Assembly: GCA_022601195.1 (NCBI GenBank)
Contig: JAHZIX010000035.1
Span: 1-64,000, forward strand
Length of the DNA: 64,000 nt
Direction: 5' to 3'
Source: Deltaproteobacteria bacterium
GTDB lineage: Bacteria; Acidobacteriota; Thermoanaerobaculia; Multivoradales; JAHZIX01
The notes under the pieces are model-generated. The model saw nothing but the letters and a program-made list of their open reading frames with translations, was not told where the DNA came from and searched no databases. A program made the translations under genes and the position numbers. Positions 33,426 through 41,135 of this stretch are shown piece by piece (position 1 is the first letter of the stretch; every line of letters starts with the position of its first letter).

Positions 33426-33767
33426 ATGAAGAAAGACCCCAAAGAGCGGCAGGAGCTCCTCCCCGGAACCCTCGATCTACTCATTCTCCGAACCCTGCGC
33501 CACGAGGCGAGGCACGGCTACGGCATCGCCCAACACCTGAGAATTTGCTCCCAGGAGGTCTTGCAGGTGGGGGAGGGGTCCTTGTATCCAGCCTTGCAGC
33601 GCATGCGAGCCAAGGGTTGGATCACCGGGGATTGGCGGAAATCGGAGACCGGGAGACGAGCCAGGTTCTATCAGCTCACCCCCAGTGGCTTAGAGCATCT
33701 CGAACGAGCGCTCAAGAGTTATCGGGACATGACCGCAGCCATTACGCGAATCCTGGAAGCGACCTGA
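33426..33767 (+). CDS. PadR-family repressor of the acidobacterial type
   Basis: 113 residues from ATG 33426 (AGGCGG-type site upstream; an in-frame ATG at 33405 is less likely). Winged helix: ELLPGTLDLLILRTL, HGYGIAQHL, VGEGSLYPALQRM and GRRARFYQLTPSG match the PadR subfamily that in Acidobacteriota is found next to large orphan permeases. It ends 13 nt before the permease gene and very likely represses it in response to a membrane or drug signal. Confidence 0.92.
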   Translation: MKKDPKERQELLPGTLDLLILRTLRHEARHGYGIAQHLRICSQEVLQVGEGSLYPALQRMRAKGWITGDWRKSETGRRARFYQLTPSGLEHLERALKSYRDMTAAITRILEAT

Positions 33768-33780
33768 GGAGGTGGCCACT

Positions 33781-36519
33781 ATGTCGAGACTACAGCTCTG
33801 GAGGCAATGGCGAGAATGGCGCGAGCGGCGGCGTTTTGAAGCTGAAATGAAGGAGGAGATGGCCTATCACCTCGATCGTAAGACTGCCGATCACCGAGCC
33901 GCAGGGCTGTCCAAGAGGGAGGCACGCCGTCAGGCCCATCTCGACTTCGGCAACGTGACGGCCACCCAAGAGAGTTGTCGTGAGCCCTGGCTATTCGCCA
34001 GTTGGGATGCTTTGAAGCAAGACCTCCGATTTGGCACCCGGTGGTTGGTTCGCAACCCGCTACTGACCTTGGCCGTGATTGCGACTCTCTCTCTCGGAGT
34101 CGGGGCCAATACGGCAGTTTTCTCCGTAGTGCGGGCACTCCTCTTCGATTCACCCTCGGTGGCGGAGCCGGAGCAGGTCTTCTTTGTTGGAGAAAGTGCC
34201 AGCATGGGCATGCGGGTGAATCCCAACGTGCGAGATACGACTCTGTTCTCCTATCCGTTCTACGACCGGCTGCAAGAACGCTCCGGGCAGCTGGAGGGGT
34301 TGGCAGCTCAGTCGAGCTTTCCGAACCGGGTCTATTGGAAACCCTCTAAGGGGGAAGTGAAGCGGGTTCAGGGGAGATTGGTGTCGGGCAACTTCTTTCC
34401 CCTGTTGGGGGTTCGTGCTGCTATGGGCCGCACCCTCGTTCCGGAGGACGACGAGCAGCCGGGGGTTCGAGCCGTGGCGGTGGTAAGCCATGGTTTCTGG
34501 GTCCGGGAGCTCGGGCAGAGTCCGCAAGTGGTGGGCCGGGAGCTGATCCTCAATGACCGTTCCTTCACGGTGGTAGGGGTTGCTGAGGAAGGGTTCCGAG
34601 GGGTCGATGCCGGTGGTATGACGGACGTTTGGTTTCCCCTCATGATGGAGACGGCCGTGATGGGTAGCTCGGCGATCTCTGTGGGCTCTTTGCTCGAGGC
34701 CAGCGACTTCATGTGGATTCGACTGGTGGCGAGGCTGCCAAAGGGGGCGAAGGCGAGCACTCTAGAGACGGAGTTGAGTGCTCTATTTCGGCAGATTGCC
34801 AGCTTCGAGCTGGGCGGCCAGCTGACCTCGGAAACAGCTCGGGAGCTCGATCGCCAGCAGCTCACTCTCACTCCTCTCGGCCAAGGGCCATCGGAGCTGC
34901 GCATGCAATTCGGCCAACCTATCAAGGTCCTCATGGTGGTGGTTCTGCTCGTCCTGCTGATCGCCTGCGCCAACATTGGCACCTTGCTATTGGCCCGCGC
35001 TGCAGCTCGGCAGCGGGAGATGGCAGCTCGGTCGGCGTTGGGAGCGCCTCGGGGCCGGCTGGTGCGCCAGCTGCTCACCGAGAGCTCCCTCTTGGCACTC
35101 CTGGGAGGGGTGGGAGGAGTCCTCCTCGCTTCCATGGTGGGGCCGGCCCTCGCCAGGTTCCTGAGCCGAGGCAGCGAAAGCACCCTCTTGGAAACCAAGC
35201 TCGATCCGTCTGTTCTCGTTTTCACCCTGGTGGTTTGCGTACTGGCAGTAGTGGCTTTCGGGCTGGCTCCTGCTCTCTTCGCCAGTCGATCGAGCCACGG
35301 TTCGTCCCCTCTGGGCCAAGGGAGATCGGCATCCGGTCTCTCGGCCAAAAGAGGCTTGGGTCGCGCCTTGGTGGTGACTCAGGTGGTGCTGTCTCTGGTT
35401 CTCCTCACCGGGGCGGGCTTGTTCCTTCGCACCTTCCAGAATCTGAGAAGTTGGGATACCGGCATGGGACCGGGTTCGGCCTGGGTCGCCTCCCTGGATA
35501 CGGCTGCCCTGGGGGCAGAACCGGAAGACCTACCGGCCCTCTACCAGCAGTTTCGGCAAGCGGTCGAGGAAATAGCCGTTGTCGATAGCACGGGCCTTTC
35601 CTGGGCAGGCTTTTTCACCGGCATGTATTGGACCGACCGAGCCGGAGTGGACGGTCGGGAGCTGGATCCGGAGGACACTCGCACGGAGCTCGATACGATT
35701 TACGGCTCGGTCTTCGAATCTCTTGGAGTGGAGCTGCTTCAGGGCCGGGAGTTCGATTCCAGGGATACCGCTCAAGCGCCGCAGGTCGTGATTGTCAATC
35801 AGACCTTTGCTCGCCAGATCCTGGGGGATGGTCCGGTTCTTGGCCGTCGCATTGGTTTCGATGGGGGCGAGGGTCCGAGGGAGATCGAAATTGTCGGTCT
35901 GGTGGCGGATTTTCAGTCTCAATCTCTCGGCCAGGAGGTCGGGCCGCGAGCGTTTTTTCCTGGGAGTCAGGATCTCAGACCCATGTCGGCCATGGTCATC
36001 CGCACCGCTGGTGCTGCGAGGGACCTGCCGCGGCAGATTCGCCGGCACCTGTTGGCGGTCGCCCCCGGGTTGCCGGTATCGGAGATCGTTCCTATGGAAA
36101 CTCGCATCGATGAGGTTCTCGACCAGGAGCGGTTGATCAGCAGTCTTTCCCTGCTTTTCGGTGTTCTCGCCCTGACTCTCGCCGCCATTGGTCTCTATGC
36201 CGTTCTTGCCTATGGGGTCAATCGGCGCCGGGCGGAGTTTGGGCTGCGCTTGGCTCTCGGGGCCCAGCGCCAGGAGATCGGCCGCGTGGTTCTGGTGGAC
36301 GCTGTGCGGGTCTTGGTCGCTGGCTTGGCCTTGGGCTTACCGCTAGCTTGGCTAGCTCAACGGTTGGTGTCTCATCTGCTCTTTGGCCTCGAGTCAGGAG
36401 ATCCGTTGGTGTATGCAGCAGCGACCGCCGTGCTACTCGTGGTGATCCTCGCCGCTAGTTGGCTGCCGGCCCGTCGGGCCGCCCGCACCGATCCCATTCT
36501 GGCCTTGCGCCAAGAGTGA
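33781..36519 (+). CDS. Orphan MacB/FtsX-type ABC permease of the acidobacterial (ADOP) type
   Basis: 912 residues from ATG 33781, with GAGGAGG seven bases upstream (a GTG at 33772 is possible). Order: a cytoplasmic N-terminal permease-prefix domain (about 1-75), a first transmembrane helix (LLTLAVIATLSLGVGANTAVFSVV), a MacB periplasmic domain, three FtsX helices (VLLVLLIACANIGTLLLARAA...), a second periplasmic domain and three final FtsX helices. This duplicated layout without an ATPase gene beside it is the ADOP family. It probably uses a separate ATPase for export or envelope stress work. Confidence 0.92.
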   Translation: MSRLQLWRQWREWRERRRFEAEMKEEMAYHLDRKTADHRAAGLSKREARRQAHLDFGNVTATQESCREPWLFASWDALKQDLRFGTRWLVRNPLLTLAVIATLSLGVGANTAVFSVVRALLFDSPSVAEPEQVFFVGESASMGMRVNPNVRDTTLFSYPFYDRLQERSGQLEGLAAQSSFPNRVYWKPSKGEVKRVQGRLVSGNFFPLLGVRAAMGRTLVPEDDEQPGVRAVAVVSHGFWVRELGQSPQVVGRELILNDRSFTVVGVAEEGFRGVDAGGMTDVWFPLMMETAVMGSSAISVGSLLEASDFMWIRLVARLPKGAKASTLETELSALFRQIASFELGGQLTSETARELDRQQLTLTPLGQGPSELRMQFGQPIKVLMVVVLLVLLIACANIGTLLLARAAARQREMAARSALGAPRGRLVRQLLTESSLLALLGGVGGVLLASMVGPALARFLSRGSESTLLETKLDPSVLVFTLVVCVLAVVAFGLAPALFASRSSHGSSPLGQGRSASGLSAKRGLGRALVVTQVVLSLVLLTGAGLFLRTFQNLRSWDTGMGPGSAWVASLDTAALGAEPEDLPALYQQFRQAVEEIAVVDSTGLSWAGFFTGMYWTDRAGVDGRELDPEDTRTELDTIYGSVFESLGVELLQGREFDSRDTAQAPQVVIVNQTFARQILGDGPVLGRRIGFDGGEGPREIEIVGLVADFQSQSLGQEVGPRAFFPGSQDLRPMSAMVIRTAGAARDLPRQIRRHLLAVAPGLPVSEIVPMETRIDEVLDQERLISSLSLLFGVLALTLAAIGLYAVLAYGVNRRRAEFGLRLALGAQRQEIGRVVLVDAVRVLVAGLALGLPLAWLAQRLVSHLLFGLESGDPLVYAAATAVLLVVILAASWLPARRAARTDPILALRQE

Positions 36520-36541
36520 ATCGCTCGGGTGATGAACTGAG

Positions 36542-37783
36542 CTAGGGAGCGTAGCGCTCAGCAAAAGCTTCCAAAGCTTGCTGGAAGATTTCCATGGGGG
36601 GGCGGACCAATCCGGCTCCCACCTGGCCAACGCCGGGCAACCGGTGGGCGATGCCGGTGTTGACTCGAGGAGTGATTCCCAGCTCGATGACTTTGCGCAG
36701 GTCGATGCCGACCGGAGTACCGCGGAAGTCCAGGCTGGGAATGGTGAAATGGCCATGTTCACCAGCGGTGATTTCGTACATTTCCAGTGTGGCGTGAATG
36801 GCGTCCTTGGGTTTTCCACTGATGAAGGTGACGATGGCTGGGGCCGCCGCCATGGCGAAAGCACCGATGCCGGCGGTCTCGGTGATGGTGGAGTCGCCGA
36901 TATCCGGATTGGCGTCTTCGGCAGAAAAGCCGGAGAAATACAGACCGTCCGGGGTTTGAGCCGGCGCGGTGAACCAACGATCTCCCAATCCACTGACCCG
37001 AATGCCGAAGTCCGTGCCGTTGCGAGCCATGGTGGTGACCACGGTCGAGCCTTCGATACCGTGGGCAGCATCCGCCATGGCCTTGCAGGCTGCCATGACC
37101 GGATTGAGAACGGAGAGCGCCGTGTCGCCGAGGAACTGCAGGATCCGGGTGCACGAAGCCGGGTTTGGGGCGACCTCACTCACCAGAGGAGCCAAGAGCT
37201 TGAGGAATAGCAAGGAGCCAGCCTTGTTGCGGTTGTGCCCCTCGTCTCCCATGTGGAGGGCCTCGGCAAGTAGGGCGCGCAGGTCCAAACCATCCGTCTG
37301 GGCTAGAGCAGAAGCGAGAATGGGCCCCATCTCCTCGTTCATCCAGCGCAGTCGATCCAGCACATCGGAGCTGTAGGCGCCGTAGCGTAGGACCTTGCCA
37401 TAGCCCTCGTTGAGATTGGAGAAAGCTCGGTTGCCGTGGGTGGGGTTCTCGACCACGTAGACGGCCATGGAAGGAGAGATCACTCCAGCCATGGGGCCGA
37501 CGGCTTGATGGTGATGGCAGGGCTCGAAGGCCACCTCTCCGCTGGCAGCCAGGGCTTCCGCTTCGGCCTCGGTCTCGGCCATTCCTTCGAAGATCAGAGC
37601 ACCCAGGATGGCTCCTCGCAAGGGGCCGGACATGCGCGGCCACTCGATGGGGGGGCCGGCATGGAGCAGCAGCCCGTCGCGCATGCCCGGAATGACATCC
37701 CGGGCCGTGGCCACGGTGGTGAGCAGGGGGCGAGCCGCTACCAAGCGGTCTACAGCTTGCTGATTCGCGCGATCGATATCCAC
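36542..37783 (-). CDS. DUF1116 protein, copy 2
   Basis: 413 residues, shorter than copy 1 by about 90 residues at the N-terminus and near the usual family length. GPPIEWPRMSGPLRGAILGAL, GPMAGVISPSMAVYVV and MARNGTDFGIRVSGLGDRW are in the same places as in the protein at 9893-11410. It follows FdrA copy 2 by 18 nt. This second set has an amidase in place of DUF2877 and carbamate kinase, so it may act on a different carbamoyl or acyl-amide compound. Confidence 0.88.
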   Translation of the reverse strand: MDIDRANQQAVDRLVAARPLLTTVATARDVIPGMRDGLLLHAGPPIEWPRMSGPLRGAILGALIFEGMAETEAEAEALAASGEVAFEPCHHHQAVGPMAGVISPSMAVYVVENPTHGNRAFSNLNEGYGKVLRYGAYSSDVLDRLRWMNEEMGPILASALAQTDGLDLRALLAEALHMGDEGHNRNKAGSLLFLKLLAPLVSEVAPNPASCTRILQFLGDTALSVLNPVMAACKAMADAAHGIEGSTVVTTMARNGTDFGIRVSGLGDRWFTAPAQTPDGLYFSGFSAEDANPDIGDSTITETAGIGAFAMAAAPAIVTFISGKPKDAIHATLEMYEITAGEHGHFTIPSLDFRGTPVGIDLRKVIELGITPRVNTGIAHRLPGVGQVGAGLVRPPMEIFQQALEAFAERYAP

Positions 37784-37801
37784 AATTCTCCCTCTCTGAA
37801 T

Positions 37802-39511
37802 TCAGTCCCGCTGTCTTCCGTTTCGGTTCAGCTTGTCGAGGATCCCCAAAAGGCGGTCGTCCCCTCCAGCGGGAGGGCGCCAATCCATCTGCAAGGAGGT
37901 CGCCCCTTGCGCCTGGAAGGAGTCGTGAAAGGATTCCAATCCAATGTTGATGACCGTCGGAGGCGACGCCAGGTCCGCCAAGGCCACGGGCGGTCCCGGA
38001 GAGGCTTCTCGCTGTCTTCCCAAGCGCAGCGCGGCATAGGATACGGCGTCGGACAAGCGGCGAAATACCTGGGCTCCAGCCTCTTCGAACCGGGAACACT
38101 GCTCGCCGATTCCTTGAGGGTCGGCGTCGGTGCCGACCACCAGGATCAAGACTTCGATCTCGCTTTGCTGGCAAATTTCGGCGATGACCGGCGCCAAGTG
38201 CTCGGCAGGATCCGGGTGGGCGCCATCCCCCAAGACCACGTCCAAGAGCAGGGCTGCCACTTCCGGATCAGACGCTTCCTGGCGTAGACGCCGGAGGCGA
38301 AGGTCAGGATCGATCATGGGGTGCAGTCGACCCACGGTGTATTCGTCGGCACCGAGGTCGAGGATGGTATGGCCTTCGCTGCGAGCCGGATCCGAACCGG
38401 GGATCGTCCCTTCCACCCCTAGATTCGAAGCCAAAGGAGCCAGAAAGAACCGCAGACCCAGGGCAGCCTCCTGGGCCAGAGTCCCGCCGGAAAATAACGC
38501 CCGGAGCCATCTACGGTCCTGCTGAGGGCTCCTGACCACCAACTCAGCAGTGGATGGATCGAGGGTCTCGGCGAGCCGTCGGACCGCAATTTCCGCAGCT
38601 TCCTCGAGGCCCGTCGCGAAAACGAGATCCCCCAACTGGCGGTTCGGTGGGGTTTGGCCGAGAAAATAGACCACGACAGGTTTGGTGGTTCCTCGAGCCG
38701 CCGCCAACAGGGAGCTGCAAACGTCGGGGCTCGGTGGCTTCGAAATGAGCACGATGACCTGGGTTTGGGGGTCTCGGCCGAGTAGATCGATGGCCTGGTG
38801 GGCGGTGATTCCTCCCACCGTGGCCGAGAGGTCTCGGCCACCGGTGCCAATGGCTTGGGAAATACCCTCTCCCAGCTCATGGACCCGACAGGCGATGGAT
38901 TGAAGGCCAGTACCGGAGGCGGCCACTAGACCGATCTTGCCCCGTTGCACTCGGTTGGCGAAGGCGAAGCCAGCACCGCCGAGATGAGCTGTTCCGCAGT
39001 CCGGACCGAGCACCAAAAGCCCCTTCCTACGGGCGGCTTCCTTGAGCTCGAGCTCTTCCTCGAGGCTTACGTTGTCGCTGTAGAGAAAGACATTTCGCCC
39101 AGACTCGAGAGCTTTCCTGCTCACCCTCGCCGCGTAGCGCCCAGGAATCGAGATCACCACCCAACGGGCTTCCGGCAGCTGTCGGGCCGCTTGCTCCAAG
39201 CTCCGCGGCCGGTAGTCTTCGTCTCCCTCCTCACCGCTCCTCCGGGCTAGAAGGTGATCCACTTCCCCGAGGGCTGCTTCCGCCGCCGCTTCCGTCGAGC
39301 CCCGAACCGCCACCACCAAGTCTTCTGCTTCCCCGGAGAACTCCTCTGGAAGCAGTCCATTGGCCTCCAGTACCGCTAGATTCGAAGCCGTTGCCATGAC
39401 CACCCCGGCATCTTCGATCCCCTCCAGGCCGGCCAGAGCCGCCTGCAACTGCATGAGAACGATGGAGTCAAAATAGGCTCCCGGGCGGATTTCGGTTTTG
39501 AGTGTGCTCAT
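37802..39511 (-). CDS. fdrA: FdrA-family CoA-ligase-fold subunit, copy 2
   Basis: 569 residues, the same fold and motif order as copy 1: YSDNVSLEEELELKEAA, GPDCGT (169-174), AASGTG (197-202) and GTGGRD. It is about 45 residues longer, mostly at the C-terminus, where VINIGLESFHDSFQAQGATSLQMDWRPP resembles the N-terminal piece of DUF1116 copy 1 (VVDLQWQPPAEGD). Thus a segment that is fused to DUF1116 in one operon is fused to FdrA in the other, as expected for parts of one complex. Confidence 0.89.
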   Translation of the reverse strand: MSTLKTEIRPGAYFDSIVLMQLQAALAGLEGIEDAGVVMATASNLAVLEANGLLPEEFSGEAEDLVVAVRGSTEAAAEAALGEVDHLLARRSGEEGDEDYRPRSLEQAARQLPEARWVVISIPGRYAARVSRKALESGRNVFLYSDNVSLEEELELKEAARRKGLLVLGPDCGTAHLGGAGFAFANRVQRGKIGLVAASGTGLQSIACRVHELGEGISQAIGTGGRDLSATVGGITAHQAIDLLGRDPQTQVIVLISKPPSPDVCSSLLAAARGTTKPVVVYFLGQTPPNRQLGDLVFATGLEEAAEIAVRRLAETLDPSTAELVVRSPQQDRRWLRALFSGGTLAQEAALGLRFFLAPLASNLGVEGTIPGSDPARSEGHTILDLGADEYTVGRLHPMIDPDLRLRRLRQEASDPEVAALLLDVVLGDGAHPDPAEHLAPVIAEICQQSEIEVLILVVGTDADPQGIGEQCSRFEEAGAQVFRRLSDAVSYAALRLGRQREASPGPPVALADLASPPTVINIGLESFHDSFQAQGATSLQMDWRPPAGGDDRLLGILDKLNRNGRQRD

Positions 39512-39601
39512 CTTTGCCTAGGGTAAACGATGTCTTCGTAGAGTTGGGGTTCTCGGGTGAACTCGATGAATCTTGCCACTCGCTCTCGGCCTCGACTCAA
39601 T

Positions 39602-40912
39602 TCAACTGACCAGGCGAAACTCTCGTTCCAACTCCCGAGCCCAATGGAGAAGCTGTTCGTCAGCCCCGAAGCGGGCGACCAGTTGAGTGCCCAATGGCAG
39701 GCCATTGGCGGCGCGACCGGTGGGCAAGCTGACAGAGGGCAAACCTGCCTGAGAAAAAGGTAGATTCATAATGGGGCTACCGGTGTTGGAGAGGCCTAAG
39801 GGAGCTGGCCCCGGGGCCGCCGGAGTGATCCACAGATCGATGCCGCGAGCCTCCATGGACTGCAGGAGTTGCTGGCAGAGATGGGCGCACTCTTCTCGCG
39901 CTCGAGTCAGTTGAGCCGAGTGGATGCGCAATCCTCGTTCCAAGAGGTCGACGGTGCGGGAATGGTAGAGATCTCGATGCTTTGGGTACCACCGCTTATG
40001 GAAGGCGGCGGCTTCTGCGGCGAGGACCAGCCCGTGGCGCTCTTCGATTTCATCGATGTCGTTGAACAGGTTGATGGGGGCTATCTTCCAGCCGGCAGCT
40101 TCGAGACGACGGCAGAGGCCCCGAAAGTGCTCTAGAGCTTCGGAGCCGGCACGGTGCAAGTAGGGCCCTTCCGGAATTCCCAAAATACCCCGTGGAGAAG
40201 GAGAGCCAGCGGGCTGGGAGCGCCAGCTATTACATAGCGCTGCTGCAGCTAGCTCGGCTCCTTCGACGTCTTGAGTAAAAGTACCGACATGGTCGAAGGA
40301 GGCTGCCAGCTCTAGCACTCCAGCCCGGGGAATGCGGTCGTAGCTCGGCTTGAATCCCACCACTCCACAAAAGGCCGCCGGTCGGCAAACGGATCCGATG
40401 GTCTGGGTGCCTAGGGTCAGGGGACAGAGATGGGCGGCCACGGCGGCGGCGGAACCGCTGGAGGAACCACCGGGGGTATGGGCAAGATTGATCGGGTTAC
40501 GGGTCGGTCCGGGAGCGAAATAGGCGAATTCGGTGCTGACAGTCTTGCCGAGGATCAAGGCACCCGCCTTGCGCAGGCGGGTGACACTGGCTGCTTCCTC
40601 ACCCTGTAGCTCCCGTGCCGGCAATTGGCTGCCTCCTCGAGTCAGGAAGCCATCGGCGTGGAAAATATCTTTGACTCCCACCGGTATCCCGAATAAAGGG
40701 GGTCGCTTTTCGGGATTGGGGTATTGGGCGCAGAGAGTGCGAGCTTCCAGCCGTAGGCGTTCGAACCTGCCCGCCTCCGGCAGAAAGGCTCGAATGTCGC
40801 CCTCTTGCCGTCGAAAGCGCAGCTCGAGCTGGGAGAGGTAGGCCTCAAGGGTTAGAGAACCGCTACGTAGGGCCGCGGTCAGGGCAGAAAGCCGTTCGAG
40901 ATTAGATTCCAT
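39602..40912 (-). CDS. Amidase-signature family amidase (cytoplasmic)
   Basis: 436 residues without a signal peptide. IPVGVKDIFH holds the catalytic Lys, HTPGGSSSGSAAAVAA the cis-Ser loop, and LGTQTIGSVCRPAAFCGVVGFKPS the nucleophile region (Ser in GSVCRPA). It resembles GatA and allophanate-hydrolase-like amidases but has no partner GatB/C genes. As first gene of the amidase-FdrA-DUF1116 run (90 nt before FdrA) it may release or supply the carbamoyl or amide substrate. Confidence 0.88.
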   Translation of the reverse strand: MESNLERLSALTAALRSGSLTLEAYLSQLELRFRRQEGDIRAFLPEAGRFERLRLEARTLCAQYPNPEKRPPLFGIPVGVKDIFHADGFLTRGGSQLPARELQGEEAASVTRLRKAGALILGKTVSTEFAYFAPGPTRNPINLAHTPGGSSSGSAAAVAAHLCPLTLGTQTIGSVCRPAAFCGVVGFKPSYDRIPRAGVLELAASFDHVGTFTQDVEGAELAAAALCNSWRSQPAGSPSPRGILGIPEGPYLHRAGSEALEHFRGLCRRLEAAGWKIAPINLFNDIDEIEERHGLVLAAEAAAFHKRWYPKHRDLYHSRTVDLLERGLRIHSAQLTRAREECAHLCQQLLQSMEARGIDLWITPAAPGPAPLGLSNTGSPIMNLPFSQAGLPSVSLPTGRAANGLPLGTQLVARFGADEQLLHWARELEREFRLVS

Positions 40913-40961
40913 ATGGCAACTCGGTTCGAAGGCGCCCAGTGTACCGGAACAGCGAGGTGTC

Positions 40962-41000
40962 CGGTGTCAGGCATGCGTTCCGTGCACTGCTAAAGTACCG
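40962..41000 (+). repeat. Dispersed hairpin (REP-like) repeat, copy 2
   Basis: CGGTGTCAGGCATGCGTTCC is followed by CGTGCACTGCTAAAGTACCG. The first 25 bases are identical to copy 1 at 25807. It lies in the gap between the patatin-like gene's 3' end and the amidase start. Confidence 0.8.
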
Positions 41001-41135
41001 GGCTGAGCCAGGGGGCATCTGAACCCCGGTACACACCTGATGGAGATGCGGGTGTGTTTGCCGGTGTATTTGTCTGGCCTATCTGCAGCCGAGATAGGCG
41101 ATAGGCCAGTTCCAAGGATGAGCCCATGGATGGGA

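Noticed and set aside
36542-40912. Amidase-FdrA-DUF1116 run as a duplicate of the whole left operon
   Set aside because: It lacks DUF2877, kinase, zinc ribbon and Nit1C-type genes and the two FdrA copies are strongly diverged, so it is a separate module and not a recent duplication.
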